A stretch of 64,000 bases of DNA from Pseudidiomarina salinarum (GTDB taxonomy: Bacteria > Pseudomonadota > Gammaproteobacteria > Enterobacterales > Alteromonadaceae), in the NCBI RefSeq assembly GCF_000753715.1, contig NZ_JPER01000001.1:186001-250000 (forward strand), read 5' to 3'. Below are positions 35,129 to 44,654 of this stretch, piece after piece (position 1 is the first letter of the stretch; each line of letters begins with the position of its first letter). The position numbers and the translations under genes are program-made. The notes beneath the pieces were generated by a model. The model worked only from the letters and a program-made list of their open reading frames with translations, was not told where the DNA came from and did not search any database.

Positions 35129-36043
35129 ATGTCCGCTGAAACAGAGTTTTCTCTTCCGAGCATGCTAAGCTATTACTGGAATCATAAGTGGAAGGTGATT
35201 TTATTTACACTTTGTCTCACAGCTCTATCCATCTTATATGCGTTAAGTGAAGCTGAGCTTTATGAGTCTACAGTATTAGTTGCCCCGGCAGACAAAGGTG
35301 GTAACCACTTCAGTAACTTGGCTGACTCACAGATCGGAAGTCTTGCGGGCTTGGCCGGTATCAATATTGGCACCGGAAGTGCGCTTAATGATATAGATTT
35401 AGCTTTTGCTATCTTACAATCTAATAAATTTCTATCTAAATTTATCAACGAAAACAATTTAAAGCCTATCCTTTTTGCGGTGGATCGCTGGGATCCAGTG
35501 CGTAACGACTTTATTTTCGACTCCGAGCTATACCTATCGGATTCGGGTCTTTGGGTTGGTAACGCCGGTGAGCGTACCGAACCTACCAATCAAAAAGCCG
35601 TAAAGGTTCTTTTAGAAAAAATTGAAATAGAAGAAGCTCGTTATGCCGGTTTGTACAATATATCTATGCGTAGCCGATCGCCTGTGACGGCAAAAGAGTG
35701 GCTTGATTCCTTAATTTTGTCGCTTAATGAAGAACTGCGCCTTAAAGATCAAGAGGAAGCAATCCAGAGTATTCGTTTTCTGGAAAAAAAATTATCTGTT
35801 GTAACGAGCGCCGAAATCAAGGGCGTACTTTACTCGTTGATGGAAGAGCAAACAAAAAGGCTTATGCTTACCGAAGCGCGTAAGGACTATATTATTGAGA
35901 TAATTGATCCGCCCATTTACCCCGACCAGCGTGTACACCCAAAACGATCATTGATTGTTCTGATAGGGATAATACTGGGCTTAACTATTTCAATTTTCAT
36001 CTTGACGATCCGTTATTTTTACATCTGTTTGGAAGACAAGTGA
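35129..36043 (+). CDS. Wzz-family polysaccharide chain-length regulator
   Basis: Inner-membrane co-polymerase that sets polymer length. Two transmembrane helices bracket a periplasmic domain: about 20-42 (WKVILFTLCLTALSILYALS) and about 271-297 (SLIVLIGIILGLTISIFILTI). The Pro-rich motif before the second helix (DPPIYPDQRVHPKRS) is typical of Wzz proteins. No cytoplasmic kinase domain is attached. 304 aa. It sits between ugd and the wzy-like gene, so it probably works with that polymerase. A second, broken wzz-like gene lies at 44655. Confidence 0.85.
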   Translation: MSAETEFSLPSMLSYYWNHKWKVILFTLCLTALSILYALSEAELYESTVLVAPADKGGNHFSNLADSQIGSLAGLAGINIGTGSALNDIDLAFAILQSNKFLSKFINENNLKPILFAVDRWDPVRNDFIFDSELYLSDSGLWVGNAGERTEPTNQKAVKVLLEKIEIEEARYAGLYNISMRSRSPVTAKEWLDSLILSLNEELRLKDQEEAIQSIRFLEKKLSVVTSAEIKGVLYSLMEEQTKRLMLTEARKDYIIEIIDPPIYPDQRVHPKRSLIVLIGIILGLTISIFILTIRYFYICLEDK

Positions 36044-36050
36044 TTCGCTA

Positions 36051-37325
36051 ATGCTTAAAGAAGAATTTCGGAAAAAAAGGTTGCGGTCATTTACATTGCA
36101 TTCGGCGGTGGCGATCCTTTTTTTTAACCTATTTTTTCCAAGCTTTAACAATTTATTTGATCCTACGGGGCGTATGGGTTTTGCTATTCATAGTGCATTA
36201 CTTCTTCTGTTGCTAACTTCTTACCTATTGGTTTCTCGTCGAAAAATAACCGCAACCGTTTCGATCTATTTAGCCGTATATATGTTAATGACTATTAATA
36301 TTTTATACACCTCATATATCTCTAATGATTTAGCCGTTAGAGATTTGTTTGAAATCATGAGACCAACTCTATTTTTTTTATCGCTCTGGTTTGGATATGA
36401 GTTTTCCCGCCTAATCAACGATGCAGACACGTTGTTTTTAAAAATTCTATGCCAGTTCGTACTCGCAATCGTCATAATTAGCCTCATCCTTTATTTTTCT
36501 CCAAAAGCAATAAGAGAAGTCGTTGCGTCGTTTTATAATAAACCAACGCTTATCATAATGAATCGCTCCGCCGGCACTTTTGTTAATCCTTACGATTATG
36601 CTTTAATAGCCAGCTTACTATTTACGTATAGCTATATTCGCTTTGTAAACTCAGGCCGCAAAGTATATGCGGTTACCTGCTTACTAGTCGCTTTAACGAT
36701 CGCGCTATCTCAAAGCAAGATTGGTTTTATTCTGCTTGTTTCATCTTTATTTCTGACAAGCACGCTTTTGTATTTTGGCGGGAGGCATGACGGCTCTTCT
36801 TGCCTTCGTCGAAAGATACGCCTATCGTTTGTTCCGCTTACCTTCATTGCTTTATCGTCGGCAGGCTTTTTTTACTTTTACGATGAGATTAGGTATCTAG
36901 CGCACGGTATAACTAAATTACTGGAAGGCGGGGATAAATCAACCCAAATTCGCGCCCAGCAAATAGCAGATGGATTTTCAATTTGGCTGTCTAGTATCCC
37001 CCATATACTCTTTGGTGCTGGTGCTATGAAAAGCGCTGGGATGTATTTTGAAAATCTATACGTTCTATATATTGTGCGCTACGGTCTATTAGGTGTAATA
37101 ATTTTAATATTTTCGCTGTTTGTACCCTTAGCAATGGCATTTAAGCTTTGGATAAAGGAACATACCGAAGCGAAGTTGACTGCCGTGATATTCATTTGCA
37201 ACGTTATTATTAGTGGCATCGCTAACAATAACATCGATCAGATGCGTATAACGCTTATTTATTTTATGTTGGTTGGCATTATTATGCACCAAGGAAAGGA
37301 AAGAAATTACAAATGCAGCCGTTAG
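36051..37325 (+). CDS. wzy: Wzy-like O-antigen/capsule polymerase (O-antigen ligase family)
   Basis: Polytopic inner-membrane protein with about 11-12 hydrophobic segments and a larger periplasmic loop around residues 280-320 (GITKLLEGGDKSTQIRAQQIADGFSIWLSSIPHILFGAGA), the layout and G-x-G-rich loop of the Wzy/WaaL superfamily. 424 aa. Low sequence conservation makes polymerase versus ligase uncertain, but its place after a Wzz-like gene favours polymerase. Strongly AT-rich codons compared with the gsp genes. Overlaps the next glycosyltransferase by 13 bp. Confidence 0.75.
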   Translation: MLKEEFRKKRLRSFTLHSAVAILFFNLFFPSFNNLFDPTGRMGFAIHSALLLLLLTSYLLVSRRKITATVSIYLAVYMLMTINILYTSYISNDLAVRDLFEIMRPTLFFLSLWFGYEFSRLINDADTLFLKILCQFVLAIVIISLILYFSPKAIREVVASFYNKPTLIIMNRSAGTFVNPYDYALIASLLFTYSYIRFVNSGRKVYAVTCLLVALTIALSQSKIGFILLVSSLFLTSTLLYFGGRHDGSSCLRRKIRLSFVPLTFIALSSAGFFYFYDEIRYLAHGITKLLEGGDKSTQIRAQQIADGFSIWLSSIPHILFGAGAMKSAGMYFENLYVLYIVRYGLLGVIILIFSLFVPLAMAFKLWIKEHTEAKLTAVIFICNVIISGIANNNIDQMRITLIYFMLVGIIMHQGKERNYKCSR

Positions 37326-38068
37326 TTTCTATTATTATGCCATCCTTTAACTCAGCTCGAAGCATTGCTGAATCGGTTCAGTCAGTTATTGATCAGTCTT
37401 TTTCGAATTGGGAACTGATCATATGTGATGACTGTTCTCAGGATGAAACGGTAAGTCTGGCTTTAAAAATTGCAGAATCAGAGGAGCGAATAGTAATAAT
37501 ATCAAATGATGTTAACTCCGGCCCCGCTGTTGCGCGTAACAATGCTTTAAGAATGGCTAGAGGTAGATTTATTGCATTCTTGGATTCGGATGATTTATGG
37601 TTTGATAATTTTCTTGAAGCGCAGCTTGAGTTTCTTGCCGCGACTAGCGCTAACTTTGTTTTTTCGGGCTATGAAATATTTTACGATGGAATTGATAGAA
37701 ATAAATCCTATTTCATGCCCACAGCCGACGCTACCTTCGATGGTATCTTAAAGCAGTGTCAAATTTCGTGCTTAACAGCTATTTACGATTCAAAAATTAT
37801 TGGCAAAATGCCGATGCCAAATTATGGCCGAGAAGACCTTGGCTGTTGGTTAAATATTTTAAAAAAAACTGAAAAAGCGTATTGCAATCGACAGATCTTA
37901 GCCGCATATCGAATTAGGCCGGGATCGGTTTCACGAAATAAACTGAAAATCATGCATGAGCAGTGGCAAACCATTCGCGGGGCAGCTAATTTGGGCATTG
38001 TTCGATCCTGCTTCTATATATCTATATGGGCTTGGAAAGGAATCGTTAAATACCATTTTTCGCGTTGA
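37313..38068 (+). CDS. Family 2 glycosyltransferase
   Basis: GT-A fold inverting transferase that adds a sugar from a nucleotide donor to the lipid-linked chain. The N-terminus VSIIMPSFNSARSIAESVQSVIDQ is diagnostic; nucleotide-binding ICDDCSQDETV and the metal-binding DSDD at about 92-95 (IAFLDSDDLW) follow. 251 aa, with no membrane helix, so probably peripheral on the inner membrane. Overlaps the wzy-like gene. Donor and acceptor cannot be told from sequence. Confidence 0.88.
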   Translation: MQPLVSIIMPSFNSARSIAESVQSVIDQSFSNWELIICDDCSQDETVSLALKIAESEERIVIISNDVNSGPAVARNNALRMARGRFIAFLDSDDLWFDNFLEAQLEFLAATSANFVFSGYEIFYDGIDRNKSYFMPTADATFDGILKQCQISCLTAIYDSKIIGKMPMPNYGREDLGCWLNILKKTEKAYCNRQILAAYRIRPGSVSRNKLKIMHEQWQTIRGAANLGIVRSCFYISIWAWKGIVKYHFSR

Positions 38069-38201
38069 TAATATGGTATTTTTATAATGTACATGTTATC
38101 AGTGAGATAATCGGCGATTATGATTAATCGCTTCAAGTATTAATGAAGATTCGTGAAAACTTTGCCGGATCTTGGTAGTTAATAATTTATAGGAATATTC
38201 G

Positions 38202-39419
38202 GTGGCGCCAAAAAAAATATTGTTTACAAATATATCGTATTTGCCGGAAGTTGGCGGCGTTGAGAATTCGCTTTACCATCTGTCCGAAGCTAGTAAGAAG
38301 AACGGTGATTATCCTTATTTGCTATACGGTATAAAAGGTAGCTGTACTAATGATGTATTTCGGCGAAATGGCATTGTACATATTACATTTGGGCGAGGCA
38401 GCGGTGGGTTGATGGCTACCATATTTGCATTTACTCGATTACTTCGTTTAGTTTCGACTATTAATTCTAAGATTAGCTTTGAAAAGATCGTACAAAGGAA
38501 CCATTTTGTGGCGCTTGTAGTAAATATTTTATTTAAAGGTCAAACGGTTTATTTAGCGCCTGGATTTGCCAAAAATCAGCACACGCTCAAGAATATTAAC
38601 GCACAGAAGCTTCCGGTGTTAGAAAAAAAAGTTTTCCAAATTAAATCGTTTATTAGTCGTTGCGTCGATTGGCTTGCGTTGGTGACAACCAAAAAAATTT
38701 ATGTTTTCTCGGATAATATGGAAGTCCAAGCGAGGGACGTATTAGGGCGTTTTAACCGTGGTCGAGAAATTTTGATCGTTAAACCCGGCATTGACGTTAT
38801 GCGTTTTGAACGATTTTCTGGGGAAAAGTTTGATTTAAGAGCTAATAAATTCGGATTCGAACCAGATGCATTTATATTCCTTGCTTTAGGTCGTTGTGTT
38901 TCCGCAAAGGGCTTCCGTTATATTCTCGAAGCGGCCAATGCCCTGCAGAACAAGAACAAGAATAAATTCAAGTTCAAATTATTAATTGTAGGTGATGGCC
39001 CTGAGCTTAGTTCCTATAAAGATTATGTCGCTAGCAATAATTTAGAGAAGTTGGTGCTCTTTGTAGGGAAAGTGTCTGATCCAGAGACTTACTACGCTAT
39101 TGCGGATTGCTTTGTTATGAGTTCGACATATGAACCTCTGGGGCAAACTCTATTGGAAGCGGCCGCATCTCAGTTACCGATAATTGCGTTTAGCGACAAC
39201 TGTAAAGTTAGCTTCCCTGACTTTAGAACTGCAACGGAAGAGGTTCTGCTTGATATTCCGATATATTGCAATAGCGTTACCGAATACGAGTTAAGCGGCG
39301 CAATGGAAAAGGTCATGAATATGACTGAGCAGGAAAGAGGGGATTTGGGGGCGGTTGCTCGTGCACATGTTGCGCGCAACTTTAGCTGGGGAAAGTTATA
39401 TGCAGATCTGACATCATGA
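38202..39419 (+). CDS. Family 4 glycosyltransferase
   Basis: GT-B retaining transferase. The start is the GTG at 38202 (MAPKKILFTNISYLPEVGGVENSLYHL), with TAGGAAT upstream; the glycine-rich acceptor loop PEVGGVE is near residue 16. The C-terminal donor domain shows FLALGRCVSAKGFRYILEA and the conserved E-x7-E region as STYEPLGQTLLEAAASQLPIIAF (about 307-329). 405 aa. A 133-bp AT-rich gap precedes it. Substrates unknown. Confidence 0.87.
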   Translation: MAPKKILFTNISYLPEVGGVENSLYHLSEASKKNGDYPYLLYGIKGSCTNDVFRRNGIVHITFGRGSGGLMATIFAFTRLLRLVSTINSKISFEKIVQRNHFVALVVNILFKGQTVYLAPGFAKNQHTLKNINAQKLPVLEKKVFQIKSFISRCVDWLALVTTKKIYVFSDNMEVQARDVLGRFNRGREILIVKPGIDVMRFERFSGEKFDLRANKFGFEPDAFIFLALGRCVSAKGFRYILEAANALQNKNKNKFKFKLLIVGDGPELSSYKDYVASNNLEKLVLFVGKVSDPETYYAIADCFVMSSTYEPLGQTLLEAAASQLPIIAFSDNCKVSFPDFRTATEEVLLDIPIYCNSVTEYELSGAMEKVMNMTEQERGDLGAVARAHVARNFSWGKLYADLTS

Positions 39420-39565
39420 CTGGGTAAGCCTATATATCAGTATGCTTAACCGATAGAAAGCTGAGTAATAATGGTATAAAATCGCTATCTGAATACCGCA
39501 AAAATTGCCAGTAATAGCGGGATAGCTTTAGTTCAGTCGGACACCTTGAGCGTGCTTCATTGTTT

Positions 39566-39593
39566 TTGTTCTTGAGTGTATATGCGGTATATT
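39566..39593 (+). promoter_or_regulatory. Candidate promoter upstream of the SLBB export gene
   Basis: TTGTTC (39566-39571) and TATATT (39588-39593) with a 16-bp spacer. The 261-bp gap 39420-39680 otherwise contains only AT-rich sequence with a repeated TTGGCTTCA, and a good ribosome site (AAGGAGA) at 39667. Confidence 0.3.
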
Positions 39594-39680
39594 GGCTTCA
39601 GCGAAGCCTCTGAAGCATGTTGGCTTCATGTCTCAAATGAATGTACATAGCCGCACGAATATAACAGGAAGGAGACGGCA

Positions 39681-42410
39681 GTGCCCCGTAATATCTCAGC
39701 TACTTGGCTAGTTATAGCGATAATAATGACTAGTTTATTAATATTTTCGGAATCAGCTCAAGCTCAAGTAGCAGGCATCACACCACAGCAGCTAGAGCAG
39801 TTTAAAAAGCTTCCACGGGCGCAACAAGAGATGCTTGCCCGTCAGTATGGATTTGACTTGTCATTGCTAGACGGCTCGGGGGAGGCGGCAGGAAAAGGTG
39901 CAAGAAATCCCCAAACAGTTTTTCCGCGCGGCACTACCTTTGATGAAAGTGGCGAGCCTGTGATTCCTGATGACATCGCAGCACAGTTCCAGGAAGAGGA
40001 CGGTGATCTACAGCCATTTGGCTATAAGTTATTTGCGGGTGAACCAAGTACATTCGCTCAGGTTACCGATGCGCCTGTACCTACGAATTACATTATTGGT
40101 GTTGGTGATACCATACAGGTTCAGCTTTATGGTAAGGAATCCAGATCTCATCAAGTCGTAGTCAGTAGACAGGGGCAGATCACCATCCCAGACCTAGGCC
40201 CACTTCAGGTTGTAGGTTTAACATTTGAAAAAATGCGTGAACTGGTACAACAAGAGGTCTCCCAGCGCCTAATTGGTATGCAGGCGGCTGTGAGTATGGG
40301 CGAACTGCGTTCCATCCAGATTTTCGTAATGGGCGAAGCCTATAAACCTGGTGCCTACACGGTAAGTTCGCTTACCACGATCATGCAAGCCCTTTTTGTT
40401 AGCGGTGGCGTATCGGATATTGCTTCTTTGCGTAATATCCAATTAAAGCGCGGCGGTGAAACGATTGCCACGCTCGATTTATACGACTTTCTTATTCACG
40501 GCAATATGGCCAATGATCGTTTGTTGCAATCAGGCGATATGGTTTTTATTCCTTCCCGCAGTGAAATGGTAACCGTAGACGGTGAAGTTGTTCGCCCGGC
40601 TATTTATGAACTTAAAAACGAGAAAAATCTTGCTGAAGTACTTGAGTTGGCAGGCGGTGTATTGCCGACTGCATATACAAAAGCAACAAGAATTGAACGT
40701 ATACGCAAAGGTGGTCGTGTAATAAATACGGTTGATCTGGCAAACGCTAAATCACTGACAGTAGACGGCGGTGACAATATAGAGGTTCCGGCCGTCTCAA
40801 ATGAAATCGTTGATTCAGTCATGCTGGTAGGTGCGGTAACCCGTCCTGGTTATTATGAATTCACTGAAGGCATGCGCGTCAGCGATGTATTGACAGATAT
40901 AAAAACGAGTCTTTTAAGCTATGCTGATCTTGGCTATGGACTGATTGTTCGCGAGCGCGATCAACGCCGCGAGATTGAAGTGCATCAATTTGATGTAGAA
41001 GCAGCTATTACTGGGGAGAGCAAACACGACAAACGGCTAAAGGCCCAAGACCAGCTGGTAATTTTTTCGCGCTATGAAGATGCGAAGTTACAGGAGCTGC
41101 AGCTTACGGACTGGATCGTTAGCGAGACAGAACAAGAGCGTCGTGAACGTACTCAACTACTTAAAGAGTACCGTCAGAATTACCTGCGCGGTTTGGTGGC
41201 AGCTCAACAAGAGCGTCTGGATCAAGAAGCACAAGAGCAGCAATCGTCAGAGACGCAGCAAGAGCTTCGAGGTTTATTTACTCAGCGAGGCGTGTACGAT
41301 GAGCTTGGTGAATCGAAGATTCAGGAATATGCCGAGTACTCACGCCACAATATGCTTGAACCGATTTTAGCTAAATTACGTCACCAGTTTACCGAAAGCG
41401 GTAGTTTACCGATAGTACATGTAGAAGGTGAAGTGAATTATCCCGGTGTTTATCCTCTGGTTGAAGGGGCTACAGCATCGAACCTCATCGCAGCAGCCGG
41501 TGGCTTGAAAGCTTCTGCATATTTAGCGCGCGCAGAAATTACGCGCACTCAGCTTAAGAGCGGCGAAACAGTCACAGATTACGTAAGTTTTAATCTATTT
41601 GATGTCTTAATGGGCGAAACAAATGTGCCTATTAAAAGTCGTGACAGCTTAAATGTATTTGTCATTCCGGATTGGCAAAACACATTAGAAGTGACACTTG
41701 AAGGCGAGGTGCGCTTTCCAGGCAAATATACTATTCGCCGCGGTGAAACGCTGGCGGCTCTGATTGAAAGGGCGGGTGGTTTAACAGAATATGCCTTCCC
41801 TCGTGGCGCGGTATTTACCCGTGAGGAGCTCAAAAAGCTGGAAAGCCAACGGATGCGTTCGCTTGCGCGAGAACTGCAGCATGAAATAGCAACAAATATT
41901 ATTACTGGTAATAATCAAAGTGACATGAGCTATCAGCAAATCCGTCAGCTCTTACAAGACCTGATGGCTGTTGACCCGGTCGGGCGTTTAATCATCGATT
42001 TGCCTTATATACTGAGCGGCAACTTAAACGCCGATATACAGCTTAAAGATGGTGACAAACTGGTCATCCCGACTCAGCGGAGTACGGTAAATGTCATTGG
42101 CGAAGTCCAGCTTGCAAGCTCGTTCTTGTACGATGGAAGCTTGAGTGTAGATGATTATTTGCGCCGAGCCGGTGGCACACGCAAGAAAGCGGATGAAGAC
42201 CGTATCTTTATTGTGAAGGCAAATGGCGCGGTTGAAATGGTTGAAGTCGGAGGTTGGTTTAGTCTGGGTACTAAGAACCGTATAGAGCCGGGGGATACGG
42301 TGGTTGTGCCTCTAGATACCGAGTACACCAACAACATAGAGCTGTGGCGTGACGCAACGCAGATTCTATATCAAATTGGCGTAGCCCTAGCAGCGCTGAC
42401 TGCAATCTAA
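39681..42410 (+). CDS. Large Wza-type polysaccharide export protein with repeated SLBB domains
   Basis: Periplasmic/outer-membrane export protein. The GTG at 39681 has AAGGAGA upstream and opens a signal peptide ending SESAQAQ. A Poly_export domain begins near residue 135 (NYIIGVGDTIQVQLYGKES), followed by several SLBB-like beta-grasp units (for example IFVMGEAYKPGAYTVSSLTTIMQAL, VDGEVVRPAIYELKNEKNLAEVL, VEGEVNYPGVYPLVEGATASNLI, LEGEVRFPGKYTIRRGETLAALI and VIGEVQLASSFLYDGSLSVDDYL). At 909 aa it is over twice E. coli Wza (379). A charged helical stretch lies at about 480-560. No lipobox is seen. Confidence 0.88.
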   Translation: MPRNISATWLVIAIIMTSLLIFSESAQAQVAGITPQQLEQFKKLPRAQQEMLARQYGFDLSLLDGSGEAAGKGARNPQTVFPRGTTFDESGEPVIPDDIAAQFQEEDGDLQPFGYKLFAGEPSTFAQVTDAPVPTNYIIGVGDTIQVQLYGKESRSHQVVVSRQGQITIPDLGPLQVVGLTFEKMRELVQQEVSQRLIGMQAAVSMGELRSIQIFVMGEAYKPGAYTVSSLTTIMQALFVSGGVSDIASLRNIQLKRGGETIATLDLYDFLIHGNMANDRLLQSGDMVFIPSRSEMVTVDGEVVRPAIYELKNEKNLAEVLELAGGVLPTAYTKATRIERIRKGGRVINTVDLANAKSLTVDGGDNIEVPAVSNEIVDSVMLVGAVTRPGYYEFTEGMRVSDVLTDIKTSLLSYADLGYGLIVRERDQRREIEVHQFDVEAAITGESKHDKRLKAQDQLVIFSRYEDAKLQELQLTDWIVSETEQERRERTQLLKEYRQNYLRGLVAAQQERLDQEAQEQQSSETQQELRGLFTQRGVYDELGESKIQEYAEYSRHNMLEPILAKLRHQFTESGSLPIVHVEGEVNYPGVYPLVEGATASNLIAAAGGLKASAYLARAEITRTQLKSGETVTDYVSFNLFDVLMGETNVPIKSRDSLNVFVIPDWQNTLEVTLEGEVRFPGKYTIRRGETLAALIERAGGLTEYAFPRGAVFTREELKKLESQRMRSLARELQHEIATNIITGNNQSDMSYQQIRQLLQDLMAVDPVGRLIIDLPYILSGNLNADIQLKDGDKLVIPTQRSTVNVIGEVQLASSFLYDGSLSVDDYLRRAGGTRKKADEDRIFIVKANGAVEMVEVGGWFSLGTKNRIEPGDTVVVPLDTEYTNNIELWRDATQILYQIGVALAALTAI

Positions 42411-42435
42411 GTTTAGTAATTAACATGGACAAGTT

Positions 42436-43902
42436 ATGATTATCGAAAGTGAGTTTCTGAATTTAGATACAACCTATCAGGGCGTCGATATCGACGCCCT
42501 GAGCGATTTTGCTGGCAAACGGCTACCGTCAAACTTTGATAAGCTACGTAGCCAGTTGTTGCGTGGTGAGTTTTATAATGCCACAGAAAACAGGTATGTC
42601 AGTCACTGCCTTAATCGATCTATCCATAACGTGGTTACTGCAGGTAACGGTAAAAACCGATTTTGCACGATTGTACGCGAGCTTCGAGCGGGCAAATGGT
42701 TCGGCGCAACGGGTAAGCCGATCACTGATGTGGTCAATATTGGAGTGGGTGGCTCTGATTTAGGTCCCATGATGGGCAGCTTCGCATTAAAGGAATTTGC
42801 GGACGATAATAGCCTGCATAATTTAAGTGTGCATTTTGTAAGCTCCATGGATGGTGGACAGCTTTATGCCGTGTTGCCCATTATCGACCCCGAAACCACT
42901 TTGTTTATTATTGCCTCAAAAAGCTTTGGCACCACAGATACCATGGCCAACGTGCGAACTGTACGCACTTGGGTCGAACCTGCCGTCAGTCAGAAAGAGT
43001 GGCTCAGCCGACACGTAATCGGCGTGTCGGCCAATAGCCAGGCTATGAACGATTTCGGCATCCCTGCCAGCCAGCAGCTCAGCTTCGCGGATTCGGTTGG
43101 CGGTCGTTTCTCGATGTGGTCCGCTATCGGCTTGCCCATAGCGCTCACCATTGGCAGTCACCAGTTCGGCAAAATGCTCGACGGTGCCAAAGCCATGGAC
43201 GAGCACTTCGCCGGTTCGGAACTAATGGAAAACATCCCGGTCGTAATGGCGCTCATCGGTGTTTACAATCGCGAAGAGCGCAACATCAATAATCTTGCGA
43301 TATTGCCATACGATGGTCGTCTCCGTTATCTGCCTAATTATCTGCAGCAGCTGGATATGGAATCCAACGGCAAGCAGGCAACCTATCGTAATGAAGAGAT
43401 CGAGCATCCGACCGGGCCCATCATTTGGGGTGGTTTTGGACCGAACGCGCAGCACGCATTTTTTCAACATTTGCATCAGGGCTTTGATAAGTTCGCTGCG
43501 GACTTTGTTGCAGTGTTGCACCGCAAAGCTCCGGGCTTCCACCCGGCCGTACAAAAAGAACTAATAGAACAACAATGTCTAGCCGTTTCTAACTGTCTGG
43601 CACACCGCCGTCTGATGTGGTTCGGTGGTGAGAATAATCGCAGCCCGCGGGATTGTTATAGTGGCGAGCATCCATCCAACCTGCTTTACGTGGATGAGCT
43701 CACCCCGCAAAGTTTTGGTGCGCTGATTGCCGCCTATGAGCATAAAGTATTCACGCAGGGGGTTATCTGGCAGCTCAACAGTTTTGATCAGCCTGGTGTG
43801 GAACTTGGCAAAAAAGTTGCTATCGAAGTATTAAAAGTGATTGATGGTGAAGCTGAACAAAGTTTCGACCCTTCCACCGACGCCATTATCAAAAGAATGT
43901 AG
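42436..43902 (+). CDS. pgi: Glucose-6-phosphate isomerase, short form
   Basis: Interconverts glucose-6-P and fructose-6-P, which here would feed GDP-mannose and UDP-sugar supply. Core motifs are present: NIGVGGSDLGP (about 98-108), the SKSFGTTDT phosphate loop (about 158-166), and the C-terminal KVFTQGVIWQLNSFDQPGVELGKK with the conserved lysine. The usual G-E-P-G-T-N-G-Q-H box reads GGFGPNAQH here. 488 aa against about 549 for E. coli Pgi; much of the shortfall is at the N-terminus. Being inside a polysaccharide locus it may be a second, dedicated copy. Confidence 0.9.
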   Translation: MIIESEFLNLDTTYQGVDIDALSDFAGKRLPSNFDKLRSQLLRGEFYNATENRYVSHCLNRSIHNVVTAGNGKNRFCTIVRELRAGKWFGATGKPITDVVNIGVGGSDLGPMMGSFALKEFADDNSLHNLSVHFVSSMDGGQLYAVLPIIDPETTLFIIASKSFGTTDTMANVRTVRTWVEPAVSQKEWLSRHVIGVSANSQAMNDFGIPASQQLSFADSVGGRFSMWSAIGLPIALTIGSHQFGKMLDGAKAMDEHFAGSELMENIPVVMALIGVYNREERNINNLAILPYDGRLRYLPNYLQQLDMESNGKQATYRNEEIEHPTGPIIWGGFGPNAQHAFFQHLHQGFDKFAADFVAVLHRKAPGFHPAVQKELIEQQCLAVSNCLAHRRLMWFGGENNRSPRDCYSGEHPSNLLYVDELTPQSFGALIAAYEHKVFTQGVIWQLNSFDQPGVELGKKVAIEVLKVIDGEAEQSFDPSTDAIIKRM

Positions 43903-43908
43903 GTCAGT

Positions 43909-44430
43909 ATGACTAAGGCCGAAACGACAGTAAAATGGTATCTCGTCCGTTCTAAGCCGAGACAGGAGCGTCGGGCACTGGCAAATCTGAAAAATCAGGA
44001 TATTACCACCTTCTTTCCGGAAATCACCCTGACTAAGCTGCGCCGTGGGAAGCGCACGCCAGTTACCGAACCACTGTTCCCAGGGTATTTATTTGTGCAG
44101 TTGGATGATTATGAAGGTAAGTTTCACAAAATCCGTAGTACTTATGGCGTTACTAAGATGATTCTGTTCGGTGGACAACCCGCGACGGTCCCGGACGCCA
44201 TGGTTGACGAACTAAAACAAATCAGCAAAACCAACGAACTCTTGAAGCAGCCCCTCAGTGAGGGGGCGGTGCAGCCTGGCGATCAAGTCGAAATTAGTGA
44301 TGGCCCCTTCGCTGGGTTTATAGCAAAAGTTGTGCAACTTGATGGAGACTCGCGCTGCATAGTTCTGCTTGACTTGTTGCAAAAAGAAGTGCGTGCCAGC
44401 TTCGTATACGCACAATTACGCAAAGTCTGA
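43909..44430 (+). CDS. rfaH: RfaH, operon-specific transcription antiterminator
   Basis: NusG paralogue recruited to RNA polymerase paused at an ops site; it suppresses termination and aids translation of long surface-polysaccharide operons. The NGN domain is visible (VKWYLVRSKPRQERRALANLKNQDITTFFPEITL ... PLFPGYLFVQLD), and the C-terminal KOW-like domain lies at about 120-173. 173 aa (E. coli 162). It is placed directly before the polysaccharide operon, and an ops element lies 197 bp after its stop, which makes that operon its probable target. Confidence 0.93.
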   Translation: MTKAETTVKWYLVRSKPRQERRALANLKNQDITTFFPEITLTKLRRGKRTPVTEPLFPGYLFVQLDDYEGKFHKIRSTYGVTKMILFGGQPATVPDAMVDELKQISKTNELLKQPLSEGAVQPGDQVEISDGPFAGFIAKVVQLDGDSRCIVLLDLLQKEVRASFVYAQLRKV

Positions 44431-44626
44431 CTACTTTCTGCTGAGCGGCGAGCGCCCTCAACATCGTTACTATTGGGCATCATCGCCGTATAAACTGATC
44501 GCATATAATTTGCTCAAATATGGCATAACAGTGATTGCAGCAAGGATCATCACTGCGATAGAATACATGCTTGATAAAAAAATGTTAAAGCGCAATCAAA
44601 CTGGGCTGTGGGAACCGTAACCCAAG
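44431..44626. other. Gap between rfaH and the JUMPstart element
   Basis: About 200 bp with no convincing gene. A TATAAT occurs at 44504-44509 without a good -35 box. A frame continuing to 44620 has no start of its own apart from one inside rfaH and resembles nothing known. The promoter of the RfaH-controlled operon should lie here or upstream. Confidence 0.4.
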
Positions 44627-44638
44627 GGCGGTAGCGTA
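44595..44638 (+). promoter_or_regulatory. JUMPstart sequence with ops element (RfaH recruitment site)
   Basis: The ops core GGCGGTAGCGT is at 44627-44637, an exact match to the E. coli consensus, preceded by CCCAAG and, further up, GGGCTGTGGGAACCG, matching the layout of JUMPstart leaders. It lies after rfaH and before a run of sugar genes on the same strand, where such elements are expected. Confidence 0.88.
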
Positions 44639-44654
44639 CCCAAAAGGAAAAACG

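Noticed and set aside
44369-44620. Frame starting inside rfaH and running to the JUMPstart
   Set aside because: Begins within rfaH in another frame; the part after rfaH has no start or family resemblance.
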